DNA from: Bombyx mori
Taxonomy: Eukaryota > Arthropoda > Insecta > Lepidoptera > Bombycidae
DNA: 64,000 bases
Direction: 5' to 3'
NCBI RefSeq assembly: GCF_030269925.1
Contig: NC_085125.1
Location: 1,456,501 to 1,520,500 of the forward strand
The notes beneath the pieces are model-generated. The model made no database searches. It was not told the origin of the DNA and saw only the letters and a list, made by a program, of their open reading frames with translations. Each line of letters opens with the position of its first letter. The stretch's first letter is position 1. Of the stretch, positions 30,622 to 43,230 are shown one piece after another. The position numbers were made by a program, and so were the translations under genes.

Positions 30622-30832
30622 GCGTTTAATATGTTTTGACGTAAATCCCCATTTCAGCTGATACACAAAATGTGTTTTTCCGATGTTTATTCGGGGTAAA
30701 ATATGGTAAAAAACTGACCTAGTTGCGATTTTCTTGGAAGATGTGTCTGTCGGTCGACGTAAGCTATTACACTTTGCTATTTGAATGTAGGTTTCTTTCT
30801 TTGGATGTTTTCGAAATCTTTTATGCGGTAGC
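30622..30832 (+). repeat. Detached piece of the GMC unit downstream block
   Basis: The sequence atgttttgacgtaaatcccc, gatgtttattcggggtaaaa and tgtctgtcggtcgacgtaag matches 7905-8090 and 19605-19795. In units A and B this follows within 50 bases of the point where unit C breaks off at 27866. It may be the continuation of unit C after a 2.75-kb interruption, or a dispersed copy. Confidence 0.6.
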
Positions 30833-31286
30833 CTTAATGCGAAATTCTGATGTTGTTTTTTCTGCTATTGAATGAATTTAAAAAATCGGTTGTCTGTAAA
30901 GTCGGTTTACTGATGATAGTTGAACGTGACAACGTCATAAGAAAATGCTGATGGAATGGTTTCATTTTTCAATTATCGTTGCTATAAACAATTGACACCA
31001 CATTCACTTTTCACTGAACTTCATACTTGACGAAAACATTTAAATGTATTATTGTATAGCAGCTGTCCACGCGGATGCATCGCTCACTCAAGTAGGAGAG
31101 AGACAGATGTCGAACGCTGCCGAACGCGGAGGCCGATTGTGACTCATTGTCGCTCGTTGTGCGCTCTCGCTTGCACTTCAAGCCTTAAATGGAACGCCTC
31201 AGAGCGAGGTAACGCCGCATGAGTCATGTTTTTTCGTGCGTGCAGCCGGCATCACCGAATTATAAGACGTTGTCACGTCAAAAACG

Positions 31287-31517
31287 ACTAGCTGTACCCG
31301 TCCGCTTCGCTGGGCATTTAAAATTAACATTATTATCTCTCACCCCCACAAAGATTCTCATCATTAACGCCCCCGCAACTAATATAGGGAGTCCAACACT
31401 CATATGAATATTAGCCTATCCATTAAGTACATATATTTTCTACATGGATACCAAATTTCAAGTCAATCGTATGCACGTAAAAACCACGATAGATTTATAC
31501 CTATATATTAGTATAGA
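31287..31517 (-). mobile_element. Helitron-like element, short
   Basis: Reversed CTAGT end (actagctgtacccgtccgc) at 31287 and reversed TCTATACTAATAT start (atattagtataga) at 31517, 231 bases long. No coding content. Confidence 0.7.
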
Positions 31518-31760
31518 TATAGATTATTTTTAAAGATGACATTGATATAAAATGCTGTAAGGAACAGACAGTCAAAGTACATACCTTTTGTCACTCTTTT
31601 TCTGTTAGACCAGAGCTAATTCCGCTAAATTAAAAGTAAAGATTCAAAAAGGATTTGATTCAAAACAGTGGAAAAAACTCATGCGCCAATTACGGACCAC
31701 GAGCGATTTCTAAATTTTATTTGTGATAAGCAATCATCTCTTGTTCCAAATTCAGTGCAA

Positions 31761-32008
31761 ATACTGGTGGTAGGACCTCTTGTGAGTCCGCGCGGGTAGG
31801 TACCACCACTCTGCCTATTTCTGCCGTGAAGCAGTAATGCGTTTCGGTTTGAAGGGCGGGGCAGCCGCCGTAACTATACTTGAGACCTTAGCACTTATAT
31901 CTCAAGGTGGGTGACGCATTTACGTTGTAGGTGTCTATGGGCTCCAGTAACCGCTTAACACCAGGTGGGCTGTGAGCTCGTCCATCCATCTGTGCAATAA
32001 AAAATAAA
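31761..32008 (+). repeat. Bm1-like SINE, 3' half
   Basis: It runs from actggtggtaggacctcttg through gtgacgcatttacgttgtag to gtgcaataaaaaat. Confidence 0.88.
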
Positions 32009-32464
32009 TTAATTAAAAGTAAATTGGGTGATTTGATAGTTCTACTAAGTAAGCGTATTGACCATTAATTCTGAGTTTGATTTCTTGTTAAAGCTCGTAT
32101 CATTGTTAGAGAAATATTTACAATTACTTAGGGTCTGATTGCACTTTTCTTTTATCTTGAATTTGCAGATTTTCCCATGGGCACAGCATAGAATACCATT
32201 AGGATGAGCCCTGAATAGTTCTTTATAAAGCCGCTTGATATTATTAAATAGTCAAAACTCAAAATCAGTTATTTGAGATTTACAATTTATTTTGCCAATT
32301 TTTGATTTTTGGTTCATCTTTTATTTTAAGAACGATTAATTTTTTTGTATTTTTCTAAATGGGACTTTTAATTAAGTGGCTAACATCGATTAGAGTTGCG
32401 TTTGTCATATCGGGCGGTGGTAGACATTCACACACCCATTGACTCTAAATCACTAATTATTCTT

Positions 32465-32880
32465 ACTAGAGGTCCCGCAGTAGTCGAAATTCAACTATAA
32501 TTAATTGGAATTGTAAGTTCGTACACTATTATGATTGTATTTTATACTTCTGTAATCACAAATTTCGCCAAGACTACACTATAAAAAATATTAACAAAGA
32601 CAAACCATATTCTATTCTCAATTTGACAACAGACGTCAAGAACAAAAGTTTGACAATAAATAGTATGCATGCGTGTGTGCGTCAAATACATGGTATGTAG
32701 TGTGTGTAATGTTTTCTTTATTGATTTTATGTATCTGTTATGCATTATTTTAAAAAAATATTATCATTGTGCACTTCTTCTCTATATTCTCTATAAGTGT
32801 GGAAAATTTCAAACTCCTCGTCCGCGCAATTTTCTTAAAAAGGGATACAAAGTTTTTTCTTCGCGTATTAATATATAGAT
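32465..32880 (-). mobile_element. Helitron-like element (same family as GMC intron 2)
   Basis: Reversed ends: actagaggtcccgcagtagt at the left and gcgtattaatatataga at the right. The inner region shares ctctataagtgtgg and gtccgcgcaattttc with 59736-60123. Non-coding. Confidence 0.75.
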
Positions 32881-33989
32881 AATTCCTGATTACTTAAGAA
32901 ATTTAATCGTCCGTATTATTAAAATATTGTATAATCAACACTACAGTCCTACATATTTCAATATTTCCTGAAGTTTGCCATCAAAAATAACTGCCTAAAA
33001 AGACAATATAAAAAATTCTCACCGTGCAATCTATTTGGCAACTGCTGGACTATTTTTAAACAGTCTCGGGAGGTTTCCTTTTATAGGACATCAATTTTTA
33101 GATACTTAACAAGAGAACGGCGTAACAGCTCTCAGCCAAAGTAATTTACTATCTTGCCGAACGATCGAAAATACAATTTTAATTAAGACATCGTAACGAG
33201 ACATTAAAATTCTGGGCCGAAACACTGAGATTCCGAGACAAATGGCGGCGAAGACAGAAGAAAAACAAACAACCAAAGAAGGCGCAAGCAATTTTGTGAG
33301 CCTGATTAAAATTTATTGTCTGTCCATTCTGTTCTCGATCCGGGGAGGCCTAGTTTAAAAAACAATATAAAAGGTGAAATATTTCAATCGCCGAGATTTA
33401 ATTAAATTACGCATTTGTTAGACGATGTGGATCGAACGAAGCGCGCTACTTTATTTAGGACACTTTTCCATTTGTAGCTCGCAGAGGTTGCGAAGATCCT
33501 GCCTCTTTCTATTTATTATACTGTATATTTTTTGGTAAAACAATATGTTGTGTTTTTTTGAAGTGAAAACTTCTTTAGAATCGTTGTGATTTCAAACCGA
33601 ATGCAACGGAAAAAACGACAGGTAAGAGACACAAATACAAAAATGTGTAGGATGAAGCCAGCAAAGAATGAGACAGAAATATACATACTATTTAATACAG
33701 CGCCATCTGTGAGATTTTTTTAATACTAACGTGTGTATGAAAGCTCTTGTAGTGAATTTTAATTTAGGATTATACGTGACATTAAAATATCAATTCACAG
33801 AGGGCGCTACCTTACAATTATTTACTAATGACAAAATTTTACATATACTTAAGACGTTTAGGATAATTGTATTTTAATTTTGGAAGGTTTCACTTCTACC
33901 AAGTGTGAATTGCACACATTTTGTTTTTTTAAAGTAGAACTCACTTTGGCCCACCAAGTTGTTATCAAATCCCATTAATATACCAAACG
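32881..33989. other. No gene recognised
   Basis: AT-rich single-copy-looking DNA. Short gcgccatctgtgag and cacagagggcgct motifs at 33700-33810 are in inverse orientation but too short to define an element. The reverse open frame at 33106-33291 has no recognisable motif. Confidence 0.4.
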
Positions 33990-34233
33990 GGACTGGTGAT
34001 AGGACCTCTTGTGAGTCCGCACGTATAGGTACCACCGCCCTGCCTATTTCTGCCGTGAAGCAGTAATGTGTTTTGGTTTGAAGGGTGGGGCAGCCGTTGT
34101 AACTATACTGAGACCTTAGAACTTATCTCAAGGTGGGTGGCACATTTACGTTGTAGGTGTCTATGGGCTTCAGTAACCACTTAACACCAGGTGGGCTATG
34201 AGCTCGTCCACCCATCTCAGCAATAAAAAAAAG
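33990..34233 (+). repeat. Bm1-like SINE, 3' half
   Basis: It runs from actggtgataggacctcttg to cagcaataaaaaaaa. Confidence 0.88.
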
Positions 34234-34419
34234 CGGGATCGCTGCCACCACCACTGGATATACCTATGACTGTAATTATCACATGCATCCAGATTTTAAA
34301 GGTATAATTTTCAATATTATGCTCGACTTATTTTCAAAGTTTTTCGAAAACGAATACGATTTTATTAAAACTATTTTTAAGGTTTTTAGTCTCTTTTTTT
34401 TCTCTTTTCTCTCAATGTA

Positions 34420-34612
34420 AAGGTCGAGGGCAAGCGACCAAGAGGCAGGAACCCGACCCGTTGGACGGACCAGATTCGTACAGCCCTTGATACCACAGTG
34501 CACGATGCTCTGCACTCAGCTGCGGATAGGAACAGATGGCGGTGCATTATAAAAAACAAACTGATTCAAGGCCATGACCACGACCCTCAGTAATGAGGAA
34601 ACCGATGCAAGG
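34420..34612 (+). mobile_element. RTE-like LINE 3' end
   Basis: The reading VEGKRPRGRNPTRWTDQIR-type sequence, here with GRNPTRWTDQIRTALDTT and HDALHSAADRNRW, is the conserved C-terminus of RTE-type reverse transcriptases. It ends in accctcagtaatgaggaaac. Confidence 0.7.
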
Positions 34613-35022
34613 AGGAGGAGAGTCTCTTTTACTGACTATTACTATATTGTCTTATATTGTACTTATTTACTATATTGTCACTGTACTTTACGACCAGTCC
34701 AGTCATAAACTTTAAAGTATTTGAAACAACAGATAACTCGTAATACATAATAATATAATGACAATAAAAACGCGAGATAAAAGCGTAAAAGTAATTTTAA
34801 TTATGTCTATGTCGTGTGAAAATTGAAGAAAATACTATAATTAATTTGACAATTTTTCTTCATTTTAAGGTAATAAATCCGTTTCTCAATTTTCATTTTA
34901 GGTAGGATGTTAGTTCTATTTGAGTTCCGTATACAATACCGTATATGATTTTATATTTACTTGATTTGTTACAAGATCCTAATTGGATATAAAATTAAGG
35001 ATTCCTTTGCGCCAATGAACAA
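34613..35022. other. No gene recognised
   Basis: AT-rich, no motif or repeat recognised. Confidence 0.4.
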
Positions 35023-35310
35023 TCTATATATATAAAAAATGAATTGCTGTTCGTTAGTCTCGCTTAAACTCGAGAACGGCTGGACCGATTTGGCTAATTT
35101 TGTTCTTGAATTATTTGTGGAAGTCCAGAGAAGGTTTAAAAGGTAAAAGATAAATATGAAAATGCTCGGAATTAAATAAAAATAATAATTTTGTTTTTCC
35201 TTTGATGTGTCCCCTGTCGGTCCTTTTGTTTGTTTTAAGTTTATTTTACCCAAATGCTAGGTCTTTTATTTATAGATTGAGGCACAGCGAAGTCTGCCGG
35301 GTCAGCTAGT
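35023..35310 (+). mobile_element. Helitron-like element
   Basis: It starts tctatatatataaaaaatg, contains cgagaacggctggaccgatt, and ends ccgggtcagctagt. The 288 bases carry no transposase. Confidence 0.75.
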
Positions 35311-35734
35311 TAGAAAATAAATATTAAAAGTTTTTCCTTCAATGAAGATAAATGCATTAAGGTCAGCGGTGACATTAAGAATATTCTTCTTCTAAAGTGG
35401 CACGGAACTGGTCCTTGGAGTAAAACGTTTCAGGCCATAATTGCAGATATAAATCTGCGCTGAGTGTTTTGGGCTACTCATTATTACTTGATTTAAAACG
35501 GGAGTGCTGTAAAGGCGAGTTATTATCTTTTGACGATGTTTTAAAGAAACGCATTTGTAATTAGTTGGAAACTAAAAATTCTACAGAAGCATTTTAAGCT
35601 AGAAAATTTGTATAAAATAAAATTAAACATAAAATTTAGTATAATTCAAGTTTATGCTATATTTATTAACATTGCGAAAAGCTATTATAGAAAAAGGACA
35701 AGGAATCGACTTTTTTTTCTTACCTATGCTGATG

Positions 35735-35870
35735 GACAATACTGAGACCTTAGAACTATATCTCAAGGTGTGTGGCGCATTTACGTTGTAGATGTCTATG
35801 GGCTCCAGTAACCACTTAACACCAGGTGGGCTGTGAGCTCATCCACACAACTAAGCAATAAAAAATACAT
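35735..35870 (+). repeat. Bm1-like SINE, 3' fragment
   Basis: It runs from atactgagaccttagaact through gcatttacgttgtagatgtc to aagcaataaaaaat. Confidence 0.8.
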
Positions 35871-35971
35871 AGAAAAAACTTAGCGTATGACTCGTCTACT
35901 GTCTTATGTAGAAAGAGCTGATTTAGTCTCAAAGAATATCACTATACGGCATATAACTAAACACACACACA

Positions 35972-36067
35972 CCCTTGAAACCGAAACGCATTACTGCTTC
36001 ACGGTAGAAATAGGCAGGGTGGTGGTAGCTACCCACACGGACTCATAAGAGGTCCTACCACCAGTAA
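35972..36067 (-). repeat. Bm1-like SINE, internal fragment
   Basis: Reversed from ttgaaaccgaaacgcattac to ggtcctaccaccagtaaaaa; the 3' tail part is missing. Confidence 0.75.
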
Positions 36068-38136
36068 AAAGTAAGTAACTTATTTCTTCTCGATCGTTCT
36101 CTCATTATTGAGAATCGTTTTTAGTCTGTAAGCTTCTCTCTGTTTCTCTCCACCTATCTCTTATAGACGTGAATCGTTGTCTCCCGTACAGATGTGGTTG
36201 GAGTATGTATGCGTCGTCTGGACGCGTAGTGTAATATGTAAGTACCTGAGTAGGCGCCGTCGGTGTTCGGATAATAAATTAAATACGACACCTTGCACAC
36301 TAATTAAATGTTTATTAAAAGTTACACTTAGTCCACACCAGAATACAAAACAGTCTATATTATTATAATTATGAAGAATTGAAGGTTACGAGCACAGATA
36401 GATATTCAGTTTATAAACAGTACACAGAAGACACTTTACACTTTACGACAATACTACTACGATAAACACAAAGAAAGCGTGTTATCAAAATTGAGGCAAA
36501 AGCTTCGAAAACAATACAACAGTATATAATTAGCAAAAGCGACGTGCGTTCAGTACGAGGTAAGTTTCGACTGGGGGCGTGGCTAGCCGCGATCAGCTGC
36601 GCCAGAGTATATTTTCCAGCTACCCGCGACATTCCGTTCAAGCGCGCGTGTCCACAGCGCAAACGAACGGGCGACCAGCTGATTAACGCGGTACGATAAA
36701 TTGTCGTGTGTGTATGTCTGTTTTATATGTCATGTAGTAATAATATATTAATAGATATGTTATATGTGTGAATGTATACTCTGTGTGTATTAATAATTAT
36801 ATTAAATAAATATATTATATAAGTTTTATATTGTGGAGTAAATCTGTGTGCATAGAATGTGGGATAAGCCCACACTCTATTTTTTACATCGCTAAGCTCC
36901 GTGATTCAGTTCCAAGAAATCACACGTATACAAAATACTACGTTAATGTTGCTTATATTCCAAAGAACTATCGTATACTGTTTGAATATAATATAATAGT
37001 ACAATAACTTACTTCATGGCAGACATAGTTAAATAGTACTGAAACTCTAAATATCTTGTAGTTGCAATCGAGAAGAGAATCGAGATTGTTTCAATGGATA
37101 ATTTTCCAATTACTTACAGTTTCTTTTTAATCATAAGATATTTTTTAACTGTATAACTCACGATTGAAAATTTTTAAAAACTTCTTAGTGTTGAACTTAA
37201 TACATTTTTTGGAAGAGAAATGCTGTTATTTTGCATTTTTCATAATTATTTAAAGATAAAGCAGAAAACTTCAGAAAGTATTTACATTACAATAAAGTCA
37301 ATAATAAATCGAATAAATAAATCGAAATAGTTGTTTTCAATTCCTATTTCCTTATAGCTTTTTTTGTAGGCATAATACTTAGGTAATATTTCGGCTTCAT
37401 TTTTTGGCTTAGATTTTTGCTTTTAATTTCCCTTTATGAAATATGAAAACGGCCGATTTTAAAAGGTTTCTATATTAATATAGAAATAGAACTTACAGAA
37501 CTTATGGTAATAATATTTGGTTTATTGTCCAGCTATTATTGGCCAGATAGAAAAAAGGACGAAATAGACGTGGTCGAAGCCCAACTCACATTTTCTTTTC
37601 TTACTTATTCAATTATTCCTGCTTTCTTTATTCCGTAATTTCCCTAAACACGGCGAGACGACATTATTTTATTGGACCAATAAAATAATTCAAATCACCA
37701 TTTCACCGGCGACACAAGCCAGCCATCTGTTCAAAGAGATTCCGTCGGATTAAGCCAAGCAAACGGCTACACGCCAAAAAAACCTAACACCATCAAATCC
37801 TCCAAGATGGCAGTCGTTCCCGCGAATGGCGCGACGTTTTATTTTACGACCTCAATAACCTCAATAAGAAGAGGATTATAATAACATGAGAAACCATAAA
37901 ACGATATGATGCTTTTATGTTTCTTATGAGCGATTAAATCATTGAAATTTGATTGATGTTCTCTGTATGCTGGAATAGAAGTTTATGGCGATACCCATTG
38001 AAGTGCCGGTTTTGTTGCTCAAGACTACCTCGGTGTTGTGTGGCTATTGGACGTAGACCATACAACGTAAATGCTGCGTCCACTTTGAGAATTAAGATCG
38101 ATATTTCGACTGTGGTGTAATAGGACTGTATCGTCC
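36068..38136. other. No gene recognised; GC-rich patch at 36540-36700
   Basis: Mostly AT-rich. A GC-rich patch (ggcgtggctagccgcgatca, cgcgcgtgtccacagcgc) stands out at 36565-36700 in otherwise poor sequence and might be an LTR or regulatory relic. I could not define ends. A faint SINE-like stretch (gaccatacaacgtaaatgc) lies at 38055-38080. Confidence 0.35.
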
Positions 38137-38335
38137 TTAAAATGATTGTGGCGGGTAGCCATCATACAACGCAAGATATTTGACAGATGCCTGAATCTCG
38201 CTTACGACATTTTCAAGATAAGCTTGCATATATACAAGTTCCGAACAACAACATTCGGACCGTCGGTCTACCGAGCAAATATCACCCGCTCGGTGGAAGA
38301 TCTTCCCTTTGTCGTATACCATATGATATAACTTC
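38137..38335 (-). repeat. Dispersed repeat shared with the GMC upstream blocks
   Basis: Its reverse complement (gggaagatcttccaccgagc, gtagaccgacggtccgaatg) matches 13280-13420 and 22915-23040. No family recognised. Confidence 0.6.
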
Positions 38336-38479
38336 GCAACGAGCTCCGGTGTTTTGATCAATGGACCAGTTATTGTAGGCCCTTTTTTATAGCTTAGATG
38401 GGCGGAAGTGGCATTGGATTGGTCACATATTGAGAAAGTCCGATACCCACCTATGAAAGAGAGCACTGACATGGAAAGT

Positions 38480-38660
38480 GTCTGGAAAAAGGAAGAAAGC
38501 CCGCCCCAGAACAACTTGGCGTCGCTCAGTGGAGCAGGAGCTAGGGGTCTTGGGCATGACGTGGGAGGAGCTAAAAAAGACTGCCCTAGGCCGATGTAAA
38601 GGGAAAAATTTGATTCGAGCCCTACACCCCAGCAGAGGGTAATAGGAAATAATGATGATG
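38480..38660 (+). mobile_element. RTE-like LINE 3' end with (ATG)n tail
   Basis: A frame reads LASLSGAGARG or, shifted, RTTWRRSVEQELGVLGMTW followed by EELKKTALGRCKGKN, a typical end of lepidopteran endonuclease/reverse transcriptases. It ends aatgatgatgataata. Confidence 0.65.
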
Positions 38661-38663
38661 ATA

Positions 38664-38880
38664 ATATGGGTGAAAGAGCTCACAGCCCACCCGGTGTTTA
38701 GACAGATACAAAGTAAATGCGCCACCCACTTTGAAATATAAGTTCTAAGTTCTCAGTATAGTTACAATGGCTGCCCCACCCTTCAAACCGAAACGCATTG
38801 CTACTTCACGGCAGAAATAGGCACGGTAGGCACGGTACCTACTCTTGCAGACTCACAAGAGGTTCTACCACCAGTAAAAC
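38664..38880 (-). repeat. Bm1-like SINE, 3' half with internal deletion
   Basis: Reversed from gggtgaaagagctcacagcc to gaggttctaccaccagtaaa. About 25 bases are missing after cccggtgttta, and gcacggtaggcacggtac shows a short tandem repeat. Confidence 0.82.
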
Positions 38881-39100
38881 TCTGCAGAGCGCTTAACACA
38901 AAAAATAAGTTTTGTCTGTTTTCGACCAAAAAAACAACTGCTACAGAATATTAACCACTAAGTTATTCGACGTTATTGCGTTGCTTAGAGAATATTTCAC
39001 AGATCATAGAATAAAGCACATCTTCCATAAATGAGAAAAATAAAAAAATAAAACATTTCGTAACTGTCTTTAGTAGCAAGCGAAATCCTAGTAATAGTAG

Positions 39101-39541
39101 TTTGTCGTCGTGGCCTAAAGGATAAGACGTCCGGTGCATTCGTATCGAGCGATGCACCGGTGTTCGAATCTCGCTGGCGGGTACCAATTTTTCTAATGAA
39201 ATACGTACTCAACAAATGTTCACGATTGACTTCCATGGTGAAGGAATAACATCGTGCAATAAAAATCAAACCCGCAAAATTATAATTTGCGTAATTACTG
39301 GTGGTAGGACCTCTTGTGAGTCCACACGGGTAGGTACCACCGCCCCGCCTATTTCTGCCGTGAAGCAGTAATGCGTTTCGGTTTGAAGGGTGGGGCAGCC
39401 GTTGTGACTATACTGAGACCTTAGAACTATATCTCAAGGTGTGTGGCGTATTTACGTTATAGATGTCCATGGGCTCCAGTAACCACTTAACACCAGGTGG
39501 GCTGTGAGCTCGTCCACACATCACAGCAATAAAATAAATAA
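39101..39541 (+). repeat. Full-length Bm1 SINE
   Basis: The tRNA-like head has an A-box segment (gtggcctaaaggataagacg) and a B box (gtgttcgaatctcgctgg), the polymerase III promoter. The body (ttctaatgaaatacgtactc, ataacatcgtgcaataaaaa) leads into the common 3' half (actggtggtaggacc onward) and the tail cagcaataaaataaataaa. Length is about 440 bases. All shorter fragments in this window match the 3' part of this copy. Confidence 0.9.
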
Positions 39542-39751
39542 AAAAATAGTAAACACTTGATTGAATTAATTAAATTCAAACTTGTATAATAGTTTTCGGT
39601 TCAATATTGCGTTCTTTTTTTTATTTCGTGCCATAATGTCCGATGTTTTCAAAGACATTGTATACAGTTATAATTTTGTAATTTTCGTTAACGGAAAAAA
39701 ATTCGTGATAATATTGGGACTAGCGAATCAATATTGAAATTCTATGATCTG
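39542..39751. other. Flank of the Harbinger-like element, nothing recognised
   Basis: AT-rich spacer ending in ctg, which is repeated after the transposon. Confidence 0.4.
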
Positions 39752-40597
39752 CCGTGCGATTCTGTAAGCGTTGTTTAACAAACTCGCACGTGAATTTGGT
39801 GTGAGTTTTCAAATTGGCATTCTGTAAATTTCATTGTAGTGCCGAATCTACACTAGCGCCCCTCGCGGGTGAATTGAACTAGCAAGCGTGAGTTTTTTTT
39901 ACTAAAATGTATGAGTTGACGTTTGAAACGGCATTCTGTAGTGTAAATCACGTCGAATTTCGGCAAGAACTTCGCATCGCAAAATCATTTTATTTGTCAA
40001 ATCAAAAGTTAGTGTTTTAAGTGTTTGTTGTGAGTGAGAATATACGAAAACGTTATAAACCGCTGTTAATTATTAAAAAAATACTATTAATTAACAAAAT
40101 TGCACTTTAAAATAACATTATTCTTCATCGATATTTTATGGAGCGTATGTTTTTATTGAAAACATTGTTGAAAGAAGCTGACGCTACGGATCAGCGTGAA
40201 ATGCGTCGACAAGCCTACGAAATTCACAATTTATCACTTAACTTGAGATGACGACTATGTAAAAGTATAAAGAAAGTGTATAGATTGTCGAAGGATCATA
40301 TTATGAACCAGTTAGGGTGTGAATTACACCCTTTGACGAAGACCACTAAAAGCCATTGAAAAGGACTTTCAACTCTTTTAAAGGTAGGTATTCCATGTGG
40401 TAAGATTGTGTCTTTATGTACAAAATAGGTACTTTAAAACATATTATTAAAGTTTGCCCATTTGTTTATATCCAACTCTCCCATTATTGTAAAACAATAC
40501 CACTAAACTAATCTACCAAAAATATCTTGAAAGAATACAAATTAGATTCTCTAATAACTATGTGTATTGTATAATGATTATTTCTTAGTTTCAGTTA

Positions 40598-41815
40598 TTG
40601 TGCACCTTGTTTATTTGGGCAAATGAAGTTACCAAAAAAATAATAAAAGAAAATATAAGAACATATTTGTCCCAGATATCCCAGTGTATATCTGAGGTTG
40701 TGAAGGCTCTGAACAACCCAGCAACTATATATAAATATTTAAGATTCCCGCAGAATGCTCAAGAATGGCAAAAGTTGAAGGAAAACTGAAGAAAAAAGAA
40801 GAAGGTGGTTTAAACTAAATAAATATTTCTTTTCTTCATAAAAAAGTACCAATATTAATCTAATGCTAAATATTGCAGTTTTTGTAAAAAAAAAAAAATC
40901 ACTTTGGTTGTTGGGTGTATTGATGGGACGTTGGTGGCCTTAAAAAGACCTGCTACCAATAAAAAATGGTTTTACTGTCACAAAGGCTATCATGCCAGAA
41001 AATGTACAGTTTGTAAAGCCATTAATATTTTTCGAAATTCTGATGATATGTAATCCATAAACGAAATGTGTATTATGAACTATGTATTCAGATTGTATTC
41101 ATTTCAGTTAAATTGAATTGTGTATATTGCTTTAAAGTTATTGTGAAATTTAGTATTTATATTAAATAAACTTTATTCAGTTATAATCAAAACAAAATAA
41201 AATCTAAAGATTAGTCAACTACAGCAAGTAATGACCATTATAATTATTTAACATCTTTTCGGTCTTTCTGTATATGCTCAACGTTCCAACCTTATGACAC
41301 CTTTTGCTAAATTTTTTTTCATTTCACCATCTAAATGGGTGGACGAGCTCACAGCCCACCTGGTGTTAAGTGGTTACTGGAGCCCATAGACATCTACAAC
41401 GTAAATGCGCCACCAACCTTGAGATATAAATTCGAAGGTCTCAGTATAGTTACAACGGCTGCGCCACCCTTCAAGCCGAAACGCATTAATGCTTCAGAAA
41501 TAGGCGATAATGCTATGCTAGCTAATACCTGCTAATAATAGCTAGCTAATGCTAATACGGAGAGAGATACTCCTGAAGCTTTGTAGCACCACCTTCATTC
41601 CACTGCCCGTAACTCAGTGAAAAGAACAATAGGTCTGTTAAAGAGTAGATTCAGGTGTTTGCTGATCCATAGGGTGCCAATTTATCACCCTGATAAGGTA
41701 GCAAAAATAGCTGTTGCGTGTTGTGTTTTACACAACATTTGCAATTGTGCAGAGCTGCCAGTTCCCATAATCTCAGATTATGAGATTACATTTACATTAT
41801 GGTGGTCATCTTGAA
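40598..41815 (+). pseudogene. HARBI1-like nuclease (Harbinger transposase), broken
   Basis: Three separated pieces match the DDE nuclease of Harbinger elements. At 40598-40786, TYLSQISQCISEVVKALNNP matches the N-terminal helical part. At 40905-41040, VGCIDGTLVALKRP carries the first catalytic aspartate of the IDGTH motif, followed by WFYCHKGYHA. At 41590-41815, SVKRTIGLLKSRFRCL and YHPDKVAKIAVACCVLHNIC match the C-terminus; the expected catalytic glutamate before the LKSRF motif is lysine. The middle, with the second aspartate, is missing or replaced by the SINE. It is inactive. Confidence 0.72.
41326..41505 (-). repeat. Bm1-like SINE inside the Harbinger-like element
   Basis: Reversed from aatgggtggacgagctcaca through catctacaacgtaaatgcgc to attaatgcttcagaaatagg. 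The inner 5' part is missing. Confidence 0.85.
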
Positions 41816-42539
41816 TTACTTAGTTAAATTCTACTAATTAGCTTACTTATAGTGTGAAGTAACTTCAAATATAAATTAATGATTTATAAAAATAGTTTTA
41901 TTATAGTTTTATTCAATAGTTATATACAATAATTTTGAAATTTGTTTGCATCAGTAACATGTGGAAATACAGGTTTAAAATTCCTAGTTGCATATGCTAA
42001 TTCCACCAACAGTTCATCCTTCTTGCAGACTGTCGACTATTTATTCCCCCATGGTTGTTTAAGTTATATATCCTGGTCAGTAATTTGATGTAATTTGAGT
42101 ACACTCTGCTTTTCATTGAAAAGTGGTGAAATAGCAGGTCAGGTGTTGAGGTGCTGAAAAAAATAAATTTATTTAAAAACAAGGTTAGTTAAAATACAAT
42201 GTTTAGAATACATGCAACAAAAGGTTTTCATTAACAAGTAACAGCATTATACACAAATCAATGTCCCTAATATGGTTGTTCAATGAATAGATACTTTGAC
42301 CTGAATAAACACTTACCTAACAACCCAATCTCTTGACTAACATGAGACCTACTGTGGCTGGAGCTACTAGTAGTAGCATCACAATAAGTAGAAGTCACTT
42401 GCATTTAGTTAGGGGAGGATGACTGCAAAATAGGTGATTCTTAATGCAATGCTAAAAAGCCAATAAATATTAATTTTTAAAATGCAAGTTTTGTTTAGGT
42501 ATTTATTTAAGATAATTAGGTATAACATACGTACCTGTA

Positions 42540-43230
42540 GGATGTTTGGGGTTGTTCCAATACTGATACATTTTCCGAGTTGGCAATGAATTCTCCTTAC
42601 AATACTCTGATAATGTGGATTAGTATTTTCAATCTGTTGTAGTTCCTTAAATATAATAAAGTAGGTTATGCCTAAATTTTGTTCTTTGATTTTAAACGGA
42701 GTATGCAGTCTTTAGCCTACATAATGTCAATTTAGTCAATACTCTGGCACTGCCTGCCACCCCTGTACCGGTGTGCACACCCTTTACCATAGATACAGTC
42801 ACCTCTGCATCAATAATAACATTCTAACAACATCAATCCAACAGGTATTGCAAATACCTAAATTGTTAATGATTTGATTTATTTAATTCAATATAATTTT
42901 TTTTGTTGGTGAATTTGAGATACAGATAAATTACCGATATTCCCTGTTAAAATAGAATATCAATAAAAACGTAGTAGATAGATTTATCATACATAAATAG
43001 ATGATAACATGTCCTAAATAACTCACCGGGAATGGATCATATCTGACAAGAGAATTTAGTTCCTATATTTTTTTAATATCCTTGTTCTCTCATTGAACAT
43101 GTTGAGATACGATTAAACCTTTTGTTTCGCTAGCTTTTAATCCAAAACGTCTTTCAATGCCTCTATTTGCACCAATGTCGGATGAGAAGAACGCTCGTTA
43201 AATCTGTTGGTATTGAAATTTTAGATTAAA
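42540..43230 (-). pseudogene. Possible second (Myb/SANT-like) Harbinger gene, broken
   Basis: On the - strand, NERSSHPTLVQIEALKDVLD near 43130-43200 resembles the start of the DNA-binding partner proteins of Harbinger elements. An open segment LQQIENTNPHYQSIVRRI occurs near 42590-42655. Stops separate them, and the assignment is weak. Confidence 0.35.

Noticed and set aside
33700..33815. MITE suggested by gcgccatctgtgag and cacagagggcgct
   Set aside because: Pairing is short and imperfect and no target duplication is visible.
36540..36840. Solo LTR in the GC-rich patch
   Set aside because: I could not find matching TG...CA ends or a target duplication.
38137..38514. 125-codon reverse open frame
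   Set aside because: It spans a dispersed repeat and the LINE fragment start and has no family motif.
39101..39185. Possible tRNA gene at the Bm1 head
   Set aside because: It continues directly into SINE body and tail.
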